The notes: a model not told the origin generated them from the letters alone. A stretch of DNA of 64,000 nt from Roseiarcus sp963842835 (GCA_963842835.1 CAWJIB010000007.1:186001-250000); one strand, 5' to 3'; positions 42,430 through 51,879 are shown, counted from the stretch's first letter. Numbers and translations are program-made.

Positions 42430-43626
42430 ATGGCCCGCGCTGGCGGAGGAGTTCCGGTTTTGGATTTCGACCCATTTACGGTCGAAGCCGTCCAAAATGC
42501 TCAAGTCTATGATGGAATGCTCCGGGAGGAGGCGCCTGTCGTCTATCTGAGCCGATATGACATCTGGGCGGTAGGTCGCCATGAGGGCATCCACGCCGTG
42601 GTCGGCGATTGGCGCAACTATTCGTCGACCTCTCGGCCATTTCACGACCCAAACTCGGTTCGTCCGGAGATTTTGCTGACCGACGACCCGCCGGATCACA
42701 CCCGCGTCCGCCCGGTCATTCAGAAGGTGCTTTCGCCGACGGCGATGAAGAGAATGCGTAACTCGTTCGTCCGCGCCGCCGATGAACTAGTCGACCGTTT
42801 GCTCTCCAACGGTACCGTCGAACTCGATGGCCATCTCGATGTGGCCGCGGCGTACGTCTTGAAGGCATTTCCCGACGCGATCGGGCTGCCGGACGAAGGG
42901 CGCCATCACCTCCTCAATTTTGGCGACGCCGTCTTCAACACATTCGGCCCACCAAATGAGATTTACCACCGCGGCCTCGAAAGAGGCGCCGACGCGATCG
43001 CCTGGGTCGAGGCGAACTGCAAACGTGAAGCTCTGCACTCCGACGGTCTGGGCGCGGACATCTACACGGCGGCGGATCGCGGCGAAGTGACCGCCGAAGA
43101 GGCCGAGCTGCTGGTCAAGACGGTATACGCCGCCGGATCCGACACCACCACTTTCGGGATCGGCAGCCTGTTGCGCGCCTTTTCCAAATTTCCCGAGCAA
43201 TGGGAAGTTTTGAAGAAAGATCCCTCGCTGTCGCGCCAGGCGTTCGAAGAAATCCTGCGCCACGACTGTCCCGCACGCTTCGGCGGACGGATCACGATGC
43301 GGGAGGTCGAAATCGCAGGATTCCGGCTGCCGGCTGGCGCTCGGCTGATGGTACTTTGGATGGCGGCGGGACGGGACCCGCGTCGGTGGGCGAACGCCGA
43401 GAACTATGACCTCAGCCGCAAGCTGACGGGACATGTCGGCATGGGATACAGCATCCACGCCTGCGTCGGTCAGGCGCTCGCGCGCCTTGAAGGGGAATGC
43501 ATATTCGCGGCCCTCGCCCGCAAGGTTGATCGTATCGAGCTGCTAGGCGAGCCTGAAACGGCGGTCAACATGGCCGCCCATGGCTATAGCAGGCTGCCGA
43601 TCCGCCTCCATGCGGCCCACGGATGA
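42430..43626 (+). CDS. Cytochrome P450
   Basis: A 398-residue soluble bacterial P450. The I-helix oxygen-activation motif is VYAAGSDTTTFGIGS and the K-helix is EEILRHDCP. The heme-binding loop is GMGYSIHACVGQALARLEGE, whose Cys is the axial ligand. An ILLTDDPPDHTRVR segment of the C-helix region is also typical. The start follows AGAAGGGAGG. The adjacent ferredoxin gene, eight bases downstream, is its likely electron donor. No ferredoxin reductase is encoded nearby. Probable function is hydroxylation or O-demethylation of the island's substrate. Confidence 0.93.
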   Translation: MARAGGGVPVLDFDPFTVEAVQNAQVYDGMLREEAPVVYLSRYDIWAVGRHEGIHAVVGDWRNYSSTSRPFHDPNSVRPEILLTDDPPDHTRVRPVIQKVLSPTAMKRMRNSFVRAADELVDRLLSNGTVELDGHLDVAAAYVLKAFPDAIGLPDEGRHHLLNFGDAVFNTFGPPNEIYHRGLERGADAIAWVEANCKREALHSDGLGADIYTAADRGEVTAEEAELLVKTVYAAGSDTTTFGIGSLLRAFSKFPEQWEVLKKDPSLSRQAFEEILRHDCPARFGGRITMREVEIAGFRLPAGARLMVLWMAAGRDPRRWANAENYDLSRKLTGHVGMGYSIHACVGQALARLEGECIFAALARKVDRIELLGEPETAVNMAAHGYSRLPIRLHAAHG

Positions 43627-43633
43627 GCCCAAC

Positions 43634-43957
43634 ATGCCGAAAATCACCTACGTCTCTCCAAACGGGGCGCGGAAAACCCTCGAAGCGAAGTCTGGCGCTA
43701 GCGTTATGCGCACCGCGGTCCTCAACGATATCGGCGGGATCGTCGCCGAATGTGGCGCCTCGCGCATGTGCGCGACCTGCCACGTTTATGTCGACGAATG
43801 GTTCATCGATCTGTTGCCGGGCATATGTCCCGACGAAGATGAGATGCTCGGCGCGACGGCCTGCGAACGGAAGTCGAATAGCCGGTTGAGCTGCCAACTC
43901 CCGATCACCGAGGAACTGGACGGGCTGATCGTTTTTCTCCCCGAGAGCCAGTACTGA
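43634..43957 (+). CDS. [2Fe-2S] ferredoxin, putidaredoxin type
   Basis: A 107-residue adrenodoxin/putidaredoxin-like ferredoxin. The cluster cysteines lie in ECGASRMCATCHVYV and in SRLSCQLP, the C-x5-C-x2-C...C pattern of P450 and Rieske-independent redox partners. It is encoded directly after the P450 gene and is presumably co-transcribed. Confidence 0.93.
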   Translation: MPKITYVSPNGARKTLEAKSGASVMRTAVLNDIGGIVAECGASRMCATCHVYVDEWFIDLLPGICPDEDEMLGATACERKSNSRLSCQLPITEELDGLIVFLPESQY

Positions 43958-44093
43958 GCGATCTGAAGTCCGGGCGGTCGCTCCTGATCCGCTGGGATCG
44001 AGCGCCGCCTCTTTCGCCGGCGGCGCTCCGCTTCATACCCTCGCAGCGCCTAGTTGACATTCCCACAAAAATTATGACGATGCCTGACTGACG

Positions 44094-44103
44094 ATCATAC
44101 AAT
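44094..44103 (-). promoter_or_regulatory. Island motif site 3 (ATTGTATGAT)
   Basis: ATCATACAAT on the plus strand, in the 279-base gap before the first GMC gene. Its neighbourhood CTGACGATCATACAAT is shared with the site at 50326 (CTGACCATCATACAAA). Confidence 0.5.
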
Positions 44104-44236
44104 CGGCTGGACTTATGCCGAGATTTCACTATGCTTAAGCTAGGCTGAAATTCAGAGCTCCGTGTTGGCTCCGTTTCCTTGTTGTAGGGGAAGCCGTGAA
44201 AGCCGGCAGGCGATGCCGTATCAGAGAGGAAGGAAA

Positions 44237-45874
44237 ATGGCGAAGGACCAGCAGGCTTCTCGAACTTTCGACTATATCGTCGCGGGCGGAGGCACTGCTG
44301 GCTGTGTGCTCGCCTGCCGCCTATCCGAGGATCCGGGTGTCAGCGTTCTCCTCATTGAGGCGGGGCCGGAGCCCACAAGTATGTGGATCAAGATGCCGAT
44401 CGCCTTCAGCAAGCTGTTCATCCACCCGACATTGAACTGGGGCTTTTTCACGGAACCGGAACCCAAGCTCAACAACCGATCAATCTATTGGCCTCGCGGC
44501 AAGACATTGGGTGGATGCAGCGCCATCAACGGCCTTTCCTACATTCGCGGCCATTCCGAGGATTTTGACCTTTGGCGTCAGCTCGGCAACACCGGCTGGG
44601 CTTGGGCAGACGTGCTCCCTTATTTCAAGAAATCTGAGCGGCGGCTCGGCCCTATTGGCGAATATCATGGCGACAGCGGGCCGATGGCGGTAAGCGATCC
44701 CCGCTACGTCCATCCCACGTCGCGGGCATTCATCGAAGCCGGTATCCGCCTTGGCATACGCGCCACCGACGATCTCAACGGAGCGGCGTTGGATGGGATT
44801 GGCTTCCCACAATATACGATCGCCAACGGCGTTCGCCAGTCGACCGCGGAAGCGTTTCTTAGTCCGGTCCGTAGCCGGCCCAACCTAGTTGTCGAAACGT
44901 CTGCGCTGACCCGCCGGATTCTGACCGAAGGGCGTCAGGCCATTGGCGTCGAATACGAACGCCAAGGCGCGGTTCAAAAAGCGTTGGCCAGACGCGAAGT
45001 CCTCCTTGCGGCCGGCGCTATCAACTCGCCCCAACTTCTCCTGCTTTCCGGCATTGGCCCGCGTCAACACCTGCAGGAGCATGGCATCGGCGTCGTCGCC
45101 GACCTGCCCGGGGTGGGCGAGAACATGCAGGACCACCCGTATGCCCACTGCACCGCACGAACGGTGCCCGACGACTCCCTCAATCCTCAGTTCAGCGGGC
45201 TGCGGGTTCTCTGGCATGGCGTCAACTACTACCTTGCCAAACGCGGGCCGTTGACCATAGGCGCCGCCCAAGCGATGGCCTTCGTCCGGGGCCTGCCGGG
45301 CGCCGATCGTCCTGATCTGCAGATCAACTTCCGACCCTTGAGTCATCGCTACGACAGCAATTCCCGGATCTCGCCGGATCCGATTCCCCGCATCACCGCC
45401 GCCGTCTGCTACCTCCAGCCGCAGTCGCGCGGAAAGATCGCGCTTAAATCCGCTGATCCCCATTCTGCGCCGGCGATCTACGCCAATTACCTCAGCGCTG
45501 AACCCGACGAGCGGGCGATGATCGCCGGCGTGCAATGGGTCCGCCGAATATTCCAGTCCGAGCCCCTCAAATCCCGCATTCTGTTCGAGGACGCGCCTGG
45601 AGAAGCGTGCAGGAGCGAAGACGACATCCGCACCTTCCTGCGCGAGACTGGGCAAACGATGTGCCACCCCGTTGGCACCTGCAAGATGGGCCAAGACCAG
45701 ATGGCGGTGGTTGACGAGCATCTCAACGTCCGCGGAGTGAACTCGCTTCGCGTCGTCGATGCTTCGGTCATGCCGATCATCACTTCCGGCAACACTGCCG
45801 CGGCGACGATCATGATCGCGGAGAAAGCGGCGGATTTGATCAGGGCCGATGGGTCGCGGCGCGCCGCGGCTTGA
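44237..45874 (+). CDS. GMC-family FAD alcohol dehydrogenase/oxidase (1)
   Basis: A 545-residue GMC oxidoreductase (choline-dehydrogenase-like). FAD-binding DYIVAGGGTAGCVLACRLSED lies at the N-terminus. The first GMC signature is WPRGKTLGGCSAINGLSYIRG and the second is LAAGAINSPQLLLLSGIGP. The C-terminal active-site region is CHPVGTCKMGQ, followed by LRVVDASVMPIITSGNTAAATIMIAEKA. It would oxidise a primary alcohol, for instance one made by the P450. The start after GAGGAAGGAAA was chosen over an ATG eight codons upstream. Confidence 0.92.
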   Translation: MAKDQQASRTFDYIVAGGGTAGCVLACRLSEDPGVSVLLIEAGPEPTSMWIKMPIAFSKLFIHPTLNWGFFTEPEPKLNNRSIYWPRGKTLGGCSAINGLSYIRGHSEDFDLWRQLGNTGWAWADVLPYFKKSERRLGPIGEYHGDSGPMAVSDPRYVHPTSRAFIEAGIRLGIRATDDLNGAALDGIGFPQYTIANGVRQSTAEAFLSPVRSRPNLVVETSALTRRILTEGRQAIGVEYERQGAVQKALARREVLLAAGAINSPQLLLLSGIGPRQHLQEHGIGVVADLPGVGENMQDHPYAHCTARTVPDDSLNPQFSGLRVLWHGVNYYLAKRGPLTIGAAQAMAFVRGLPGADRPDLQINFRPLSHRYDSNSRISPDPIPRITAAVCYLQPQSRGKIALKSADPHSAPAIYANYLSAEPDERAMIAGVQWVRRIFQSEPLKSRILFEDAPGEACRSEDDIRTFLRETGQTMCHPVGTCKMGQDQMAVVDEHLNVRGVNSLRVVDASVMPIITSGNTAAATIMIAEKAADLIRADGSRRAAA

Positions 45875-45925
45875 GAGACGAACCGCTCGTTCCAATCGGA
45901 ATCCCGCCAAAGGAGAGGTGGCCCC

Positions 45926-46801
45926 ATGGGAAACCAACATACTAGTCACTGGACCATCGGCGACGTCAGAGTGACCCGTATTTTCGAGACGATGGATCAG
46001 ATTCCGAGTTCGTTTGTGCTTCCAGATTCCACGCCCGACTTGGTGCGAAAATATGATTGGTTGACCCCAAATTTCGCTACCGACGACGGTCAGCTGATCC
46101 TTTGGTTTCAAGCTTTCGTAGTGACGTCAGGGACGCGCCGCATCATGGTCGACACCTGCATCGGCAACGACCGGGAGCGCGCGATCCCGGCTTGCAGCCA
46201 TATGCAAACGTCCTTCCTCGAGGATCTGACGGCCGCTGGATATCCACCCGAATCGATCGATACGGTGCTATGCACCCATCTGCATTTCGACCACGTCGGC
46301 TGGAACACCCGGCTGATCGACGGCCGTTGGACGCCGACCTTCCCAAATGCGCGCTATCTTTTTGGCCGCCGCGAATGGGAGCACACCCAAAGCGAGCTTC
46401 GCGCGCGCGGCAGCGCCGAGTCGCCGCATGTCGCCGATTCTCTGCAGCCGGTGATAGACGCTGGCCTTGTCGACTTCGTCGAACCTGACCATCGCGTAAC
46501 CGACGAGGTCTGGCTAGAACCTTCCCCGGGACACACGCCGGGTCACGTTTGTATCCACATCGAATCGCGCGGTCAGCACGCGGTGGTCACTGGCGATGTA
46601 TTCCACAATCCGCTTCAGTTCGCCGAGCCGGATCTTCGGACTGCATTCTGCTTCGATCATGATTTGTCGAGGAAGACCCGGCGCGACTTCCTCTCCCGTT
46701 ATGAGAACAAGCAAGCCCTGGTTATCGGCAGCCATTTTTGCGAGCCAACGGCGGGGTGGATTGTCCGCGAGGCGCGCAACTGGCGCTATTCTGCCGAGTG
46801 A
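45926..46801 (+). CDS. MBL-fold metallo-hydrolase (2)
   Basis: A 291-residue metallo-beta-lactamase-fold protein. The metal box is CTHLHFDHVGWN, with further ligands in SPGHTPGHVCIHIES, VVTGDVFHN and IGSHFCEPTAGW. A region before it (IMVDTCIGNDR) carries the usual strand. The likely chemistry is ester, lactone or thioester hydrolysis. It lies 51 bases after the GMC gene with an AAGGAGAGG site, in the same direction. Confidence 0.88.
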   Translation: MGNQHTSHWTIGDVRVTRIFETMDQIPSSFVLPDSTPDLVRKYDWLTPNFATDDGQLILWFQAFVVTSGTRRIMVDTCIGNDRERAIPACSHMQTSFLEDLTAAGYPPESIDTVLCTHLHFDHVGWNTRLIDGRWTPTFPNARYLFGRREWEHTQSELRARGSAESPHVADSLQPVIDAGLVDFVEPDHRVTDEVWLEPSPGHTPGHVCIHIESRGQHAVVTGDVFHNPLQFAEPDLRTAFCFDHDLSRKTRRDFLSRYENKQALVIGSHFCEPTAGWIVREARNWRYSAE

Positions 46802-46924
46802 CGGCGGAATTTTGCGACCGGTGCCGGAACCCTGTTCCGCCAAACGTCGAAAATCCGGAGAAGGCGGCGAGTCGTCGGAGCCCGCCGTCCAAAAAGAGAC
46901 TTCCGTCCAACACTGAGAATCGCG

Positions 46925-47350
46925 ATGACTGAGAATAACAAGCAGATTGACGAGTTGTTCGAACGTGGCTTGGCGATCCGCCGTGAAGTATTAGGCGCCG
47001 ACTATGTCGATCGATCACTCGCTTCGGCGAACAGCTTCATGATGGCGTTTCAACGCATCGCCACTGAGTGGTGCTGGGGGTATGCCTGGTCGCGCCCGGG
47101 TTTGGACCGGCGCTCCCGGAGCATGATCAACCTCGCCATGCTGACCGCGCTCAATCGTCCCGCGGAGATTAAGCTGCACGTCAAGGGCGCGGTCAACAAT
47201 GGCCTGACGGCCGACGAGATTCTGGAGATCCTGTTCCAGGCGACCGTCTATTGCGGCATTCCGGCCGGCCTCGACGCCTTCAAGGTGGCTAACGAAGTAT
47301 TGATCGATATGGGCCAGATTACCGGCGACCCCATGGCGTCCAGAGAATAA
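46925..47350 (+). CDS. Carboxymuconolactone decarboxylase family protein (1)
   Basis: A 141-residue member of the CMD/AhpD-like fold. It has RRSRSMINLAMLTALNRPAEIKLHVKGAVNNGLTADEILEILFQATVYCGIPAGLDAF, the PcaC-like pattern. PcaC converts carboxymuconolactone to 3-oxoadipate enol-lactone. Many paralogues have other or unknown roles and lack the AhpD redox CxxC, as here. Its presence beside ring-oxidising genes fits aromatic or lactone catabolism. A second paralogue lies at 51380-51763. Confidence 0.88.
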   Translation: MTENNKQIDELFERGLAIRREVLGADYVDRSLASANSFMMAFQRIATEWCWGYAWSRPGLDRRSRSMINLAMLTALNRPAEIKLHVKGAVNNGLTADEILEILFQATVYCGIPAGLDAFKVANEVLIDMGQITGDPMASRE

Positions 47351-47389
47351 TCATTGCCGGTATAAACGTCGACCGAGGAACCGTTGGCG

Positions 47390-48292
47390 TCAGGCAAGGT
47401 CCGCGCCGCTATTCCGCTCGCAGTATCGCGCTAGAGCCGTGTGATCCTGTCCTGGACCGAGCGTCACTCCAGCGGCGGCCCAAATCTCCCGGCAGAGAGC
47501 GGAGAACGGGGCGGGGGTTCCGCTCTCATGGGCCACGCCGAGTGCAATCCCGAGATCCTTGATCATCAGATCGAGGCCGAAGCCGGCGTCAAAGCGACGC
47601 GAGAGTACGAACTGCTTGAACTTTTTCTGCGTGCTGTTGTTCATGCCGGTCGAGGCGTTCAGGACGTCGACCATAAGAGTGGGATCGAGGCCGAACCGTC
47701 GGCCGATGAGAAGCGCTTCTATGCCGATTAGAAAGCCGCCGGCGCTGACGAGATTGTTTAGCGCCTTCATCGCATGGGCTGTACCCACCGGCCCAGTCCG
47801 CTCGACCGTACTACCCATGCTGCGGAGCAAGGGCTCGGCGGCGGCGATCGCGGCCGTATCCCCCCCGGCCATGATCGCAAGTTCACCCGTCCGCGCCTTG
47901 ACAACGCCACCGGAAACCGGCGCATCGATCAATCGGCCGCCTTTGGCGGCGACAATTTTTGAGATTTCGCGCGTGCGAACGGGAACTCCGCTCGACATGT
48001 CGATCACCAACGTGCCCTGCCTCAGCGTCGCGAGGACCCCATCAGGTCCCTCCAGCACCTGCGCGACGATATCGCTTGTCGGCAGCATAGTGACGACAAC
48101 GTCGACCTGCCGCGCAAGCTCGGCTCCGGTTGCCGCAGTCCGTGCGCCCAGTTCCGCCGCGAGCGCTTTTGATAGCTCTTGGTCCGCATCGAGGAGAACG
48201 AGAGAGAACCCGGCGTCGCTGATCCGCCGACACATTGGCTGCCCCATTGCGCCGAGGCCGATGAACCCAATGGAAATGAGGGAATTATTCAT
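47390..48292 (-). CDS. 3-hydroxyisobutyrate dehydrogenase-family NAD(P) reductase
   Basis: A 300-residue beta-hydroxyacid dehydrogenase. The dinucleotide fold is IGFIGLGAMGQPMCRRI, the substrate-binding signature is DAPVSGGVVKARTG, and the catalytic Lys lies in GTAHAMKALNNLVSAG. The helical C-terminal domain is LMIKDLGIAL. It interconverts a 3-hydroxyacid and its semialdehyde, or reduces a related carbonyl. It is divergent from an MBL gene across a palindromic promoter. Confidence 0.88.
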   Translation of the reverse strand: MNNSLISIGFIGLGAMGQPMCRRISDAGFSLVLLDADQELSKALAAELGARTAATGAELARQVDVVVTMLPTSDIVAQVLEGPDGVLATLRQGTLVIDMSSGVPVRTREISKIVAAKGGRLIDAPVSGGVVKARTGELAIMAGGDTAAIAAAEPLLRSMGSTVERTGPVGTAHAMKALNNLVSAGGFLIGIEALLIGRRFGLDPTLMVDVLNASTGMNNSTQKKFKQFVLSRRFDAGFGLDLMIKDLGIALGVAHESGTPAPFSALCREIWAAAGVTLGPGQDHTALARYCERNSGADLA

Positions 48293-48354
48293 GGTCGGTT
48301 ACTCTCCTGCGGGAACCCAGCATCTATGGAAGTTGGCTCACTCGTATTTTTCGC

Positions 48355-48387
48355 ATATTGTCATATGAGAGGCTCATCTGACAATAT
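48355..48387. promoter_or_regulatory. Palindromic operator between divergent genes
   Basis: ATATTGTCA (48355-48363) and TGACAATAT (48379-48387) are perfect inverted arms. Nested inside is ATGAG-AGG-CTCAT. The double dyad lies midway between the dehydrogenase and MBL starts. Its arm TATTGTCAGA also occurs at 55755-55763. Confidence 0.6.
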
Positions 48388-48429
48388 CCCCCTCCGTAAA
48401 TCCGTCCGTCGATCTCGACAAGGCAGACC

Positions 48430-49272
48430 ATGAAACCGCAAGAAATCCCCAATTACCAAGTGCTCGCATTCCGGTACGCAACGAGCGGGCCGGGTCGAAC
48501 GCGCCGGGAGAATTTTCTGACCAGGCTCGACCTGCATGACGGGCCGATGCCGCTCGACTATTTTATATGGGCAATCTTGGGCGGCGGACGAGTGATTGTC
48601 GTCGATACCGGATTCGGCGAAGAGATGGCCCAAAAGCGCGGCCGAATCCTGCTTCGCGAACCGGCCGTCGCGCTGAGGAGCGCCGGCATCGATGCGGCGA
48701 ATGTCGAGGACGTGGTCCTCACTCACTTGCACTACGACCATGCTGGATGCCTCGAGGCCTTTCCCCGGGCGACCTTCCACCTCCAGGACGCGGAAATGAG
48801 CTTCGCGACGGGCCGGCACGTATGCCATACGCTGCTTCGCGCACCGTTCGAGGTGGAAGACGTCGTCGACGCGGTGCGGCTGGTGTACGGAGGTAGAGTG
48901 CGCTTTCACCGGGGCGCCGCCGAAATCGCGCCGGGAGTGAGCCTCCATCTGGTCGGCGGGCACACGGGCGGACTGCAGGCACTCCGCGTGAACACGGCCC
49001 GCGGGCCGCTTGTTCTTGCGTCGGATTCCTTCCACTTCAATGAGAACCGCAAGCGCGCCGCCCCGTTCCCGATCGTCTTTCACGTCGGAGCGATGCTCGA
49101 GGGCTATCGTCTATGCGCCGAACTCGCGGGTGGCGACGAGAGCCTTCTCATTCCCGGACACGATCCCGATGTGCTGCGGCTTTGGCCGCCATACGACCCG
49201 GCAATTCCCGATATCGTACGCCTCGATCTCCCGCCAATCGCGCAATGGAACGCGGACACCAGCGCCCTGTAG
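48430..49272 (+). CDS. MBL-fold hydrolase, N-acyl homoserine lactonase-like (3)
   Basis: A 280-residue AiiA/AttM-like metallo-hydrolase. The metal box is LTHLHYDHAGCLEAFP, with later ligands in VGGHTGGLQA, LVLASDSFHFNEN and LLIPGHDPDVLRLWP. Lactonases of this group open homoserine or other lactones. In this catabolic setting a pathway lactone, such as one produced by ring oxidation, is at least as likely as quorum-signal degradation. Confidence 0.85.
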   Translation: MKPQEIPNYQVLAFRYATSGPGRTRRENFLTRLDLHDGPMPLDYFIWAILGGGRVIVVDTGFGEEMAQKRGRILLREPAVALRSAGIDAANVEDVVLTHLHYDHAGCLEAFPRATFHLQDAEMSFATGRHVCHTLLRAPFEVEDVVDAVRLVYGGRVRFHRGAAEIAPGVSLHLVGGHTGGLQALRVNTARGPLVLASDSFHFNENRKRAAPFPIVFHVGAMLEGYRLCAELAGGDESLLIPGHDPDVLRLWPPYDPAIPDIVRLDLPPIAQWNADTSAL

Positions 49273-49386
49273 TCGCAATAGGTTCTCGGTTGGATGCAGG
49301 ATCTGCTCGGACTAAGCAGCTAGGGCATGACGGTCCAAGAAAGCGTACAGCGTGGGCCAGCAGGCGCCAGCGGCTCCGGCAGACAT

Positions 49387-50205
49387 TCAAGGATGGTCCG
49401 CCATTTCTTCGCGCGCCGGCGGTATGCCGCCAAACAGGGACCACGCCAGACCCGGTAACATGCCTGCATCGACGGGAAGGTTGGCTCCGGTAATCCCCAT
49501 CGCCTCGTCCGACAGGAGAAATGCGATCGGCGCGGCCACTTCATCGGGGGAGACCAATCGGCCGAGCGCACTGAATTGCTCCGGCTTCGCGACATAGCGT
49601 CCGCCTTTCTTCAGCCGTTCGACGATCTTGGGGACCAGGGTCGTCCCGGGACTGACCGCATTGATTCGAACGCCGCTGCGGCCCCATTCGACCGCGAGGT
49701 TTTCGGTGAGCCGGAGAAGCGCCGATTTCATTGGTCCGTAGGAGTACGAAGGAGAGGACATCATCCCGCCGAATGAGGCAAGGTTGACGATCGATCCCCT
49801 GTTTCGGCGCGCCATTCGCTGCGCGAACACCCGGTTGGCCAAGAACGTGCCGCGGTAGTTAATGCGAAATATCGCGTCGAGATTGTCGATAGATGCTTTC
49901 TCGACGCGACCGATCTCCTCGAAGACGGCGGCGCACATGACCATCCCTGACACGGGACAGGCGTCGTCGGCCAGCACCGCAGCCTCGCTGATGCTCGCTT
50001 CGCTGGCTACGTCGCAACATAGGAAAGCGCAGCCAATATTCGACGCCGCGGCGCGACCGAGGTCGGCGTCAACGTCGGCGATTGTCACCTTCCATCCGCG
50101 CCTGACAAGAAAGTTCGCGGTCGCGGCCCCGATTCCGCTGGCCCCGCCAACGATGACCGTGTGTTTCGACTCGGCCGCGACTTTGGATGACGGCGTCTGG
50201 CTCAT
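49387..50205 (-). CDS. SDR-family oxidoreductase (1)
   Basis: A 272-residue classical short-chain dehydrogenase. The cofactor loop is VIVGGASGIGAATANF and the catalytic Ser lies in GSIVNLASFGG. Tyr and Lys are in YSYGPMKSALLRL, and the C-terminus is GITGANLPVDAGM. The NNAG motif is altered to MCAAV. NAD(P)-dependent oxidation of an alcohol is expected. The ATG at MSQTPSSK was chosen, since the upstream in-frame extension does not look like protein. It is divergent from SDR 2. Confidence 0.88.
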   Translation of the reverse strand: MSQTPSSKVAAESKHTVIVGGASGIGAATANFLVRRGWKVTIADVDADLGRAAASNIGCAFLCCDVASEASISEAAVLADDACPVSGMVMCAAVFEEIGRVEKASIDNLDAIFRINYRGTFLANRVFAQRMARRNRGSIVNLASFGGMMSSPSYSYGPMKSALLRLTENLAVEWGRSGVRINAVSPGTTLVPKIVERLKKGGRYVAKPEQFSALGRLVSPDEVAAPIAFLLSDEAMGITGANLPVDAGMLPGLAWSLFGGIPPAREEMADHP

Positions 50206-50325
50206 GGTTTTCCCAAATCTCCAGTTGTTGTCGCGCACCGGTTCCCAAATCTCGATATTCCAGGTGAGGTTGGAACTCTCGGCCACATCCGATACCCATA
50301 ACGCGCACCGCCCTATTGACTGACC

Positions 50326-50335
50326 ATCATACAAA
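50326..50335 (-). promoter_or_regulatory. Island motif site 4 (TTTGTATGAT)
   Basis: ATCATACAAA on the plus strand, preceded by CTGACC, between the two divergent SDR genes. Confidence 0.5.
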
Positions 50336-50400
50336 CTGTTTTAATTGAGGTCCAATCAAAATAAGCGTCCCTTCGGCCGCGTCCGAGATCAGGAGGAACA

Positions 50401-51207
50401 ATGAAGACCGAAAAGCTGTTCGACGTGCGGGGGCTCGCCACCATCGTTACCGGGGGAGCGAGCGGTATTGGTTTCGGCTTTGCATCGGCATTGGCCGATA
50501 ACGGCGCGCGGGTGACGCTGCTCGACATCAACTCGCAAACGCTCGATGTAGCGGTCGAGAAGCTGCGGAAGGCGGGTGGCGACGCTCGCGGCGAAGTCGC
50601 CGATGTGACCGATCGGGAAGGATTGCGGCGGGCCATTGACGCCACGGCTGCGCTTTACGGGCGCCTCGACGTGGTCTTCGCCAACGCCGGCATCGACGGT
50701 GGGCCTGGCTTTGTCACTCCCGAATTGACGGCCAACCCGGAGGGAGCGATCGAGAACTTTTCCGAAGACATGTGGGACAAGGTGATCGCGACTAATCTGA
50801 CCTCTGTCTTCAATACGATCCGCGCGGCGGCTAGACATATGAAGCAACAGAAAAGCGGACGCATCATCGTCACCACATCGGTGGCTGCTATCAAACCGGA
50901 GCCGGTGGTCGGCTTCCCCTACATGCCGGCGAAGGCAGGGGCGGCGCATCTCGTGCGCCAGGCGGCGCTGGACCTCGCCCGCTACAACATTCTGATTAAC
51001 GCCATCGCGCCGGGGCCGTTCCTGACGAGTATGATGTCGCCCTCCTATAAGGAGGCGTTTGAGAGGCAGACGCCTTTGCGGCGCGCGGCGACTCCCGACG
51101 AAATGCAGGGGCTGGCGCTATTCCTGGCATCCCCGGCATCAAGCTATATTACCGGTGCCCAAATCGTTATCGACGGGGGGATATCGCTTAGCACGGCGGC
51201 CAATTGA
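50401..51207 (+). CDS. SDR-family oxidoreductase (2)
   Basis: A 268-residue classical SDR. The cofactor loop is IVTGGASGIGFGFASAL and the structural motif is VFANAGIDGG. The catalytic Ser lies in GRIIVTTSVAA, Tyr-Lys in YMPAKAGAAHLV, and the C-terminus is YITGAQIVIDGGIS. The start follows GATCAGGAGGAACA. It is probably an alcohol or cis-diol-type dehydrogenase of the pathway. The substrate is unknown. Confidence 0.9.
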   Translation: MKTEKLFDVRGLATIVTGGASGIGFGFASALADNGARVTLLDINSQTLDVAVEKLRKAGGDARGEVADVTDREGLRRAIDATAALYGRLDVVFANAGIDGGPGFVTPELTANPEGAIENFSEDMWDKVIATNLTSVFNTIRAAARHMKQQKSGRIIVTTSVAAIKPEPVVGFPYMPAKAGAAHLVRQAALDLARYNILINAIAPGPFLTSMMSPSYKEAFERQTPLRRAATPDEMQGLALFLASPASSYITGAQIVIDGGISLSTAAN

Positions 51208-51379
51208 TTCGATGCTTTGCCGGTTCTCGACCCGCGAGTCACTTTGTGCTGGTATTGCGCGCGCAGGTCGGCACCGATGATCAATCAGATTTTGGACGGC
51301 CGTGGACGCCGCCCGAAATACCGCAAGGCCGCCGCAGCTGGGTGTTTCATCCTATTTCGGCAAGGAGCGAGCATCGAGG

Positions 51380-51763
51380 TTATTCGAGGCCCAGCTCCTT
51401 TAACGCCTCGGCGGCCTGCATATAACTGTCGACCCCGGCGGGTATGCCCACGTAAAGCATGCTGTGCAGTAGGACCTCCCGTATTTCCTCCTTGCTTACG
51501 CCGTTCTGGATGGCGCCGCGCACATGCACTTTGAGCTGGGTCGGACGGGTTGAGCCGCTCAAGATCGCCAACGTCAGCATGCTACGAATCTTTCGGCTGA
51601 GCGGCGGCCGATCCCACACTTCGCCGAAGCAATAGCGGGTGATAAGGTCATCCATTGGACGCGTGAACTCGGTCGTCGCCGCGGTTTGCTGGTCCACAAA
51701 CGCGCCGAACATGTCCCGCCGGATCTGTAACCCGGTGGCAAATACATCTTCACTTTTCGACAT
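51380..51763 (-). CDS. Carboxymuconolactone decarboxylase family protein (2)
   Basis: A 127-residue paralogue of the protein at 46925-47350, with SRKIRSMLTLAILSGSTRPTQLKVHVRGAIQNGVSKEEIREVLLHSMLYVGIPAGVDSYMQAAEAL in pattern. No CxxC is present. The start after GGAGAATGGAAA was preferred to an ATG six codons upstream. Two such genes in one island suggest either two lactone steps or subunits of one enzyme. Confidence 0.87.
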   Translation of the reverse strand: MSKSEDVFATGLQIRRDMFGAFVDQQTAATTEFTRPMDDLITRYCFGEVWDRPPLSRKIRSMLTLAILSGSTRPTQLKVHVRGAIQNGVSKEEIREVLLHSMLYVGIPAGVDSYMQAAEALKELGLE

Positions 51764-51879
51764 TTTCCATTCTCCGCTCATCGATAAGATATACCCACTG
51801 CGCGGCTCATCGCGTGATCTATTGCTCTTTGGATAGCCCAATTGCGGTTGCCATATTCAGGTCCGCTGCGTGCAGAGCC

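Noticed and set aside
48430..49272. Calling this MBL gene a quorum-quenching AHL lactonase
   Set aside because: The fold fits, but the neighbours are catabolic. The family is broad, so only a lactonase-like call is supported.
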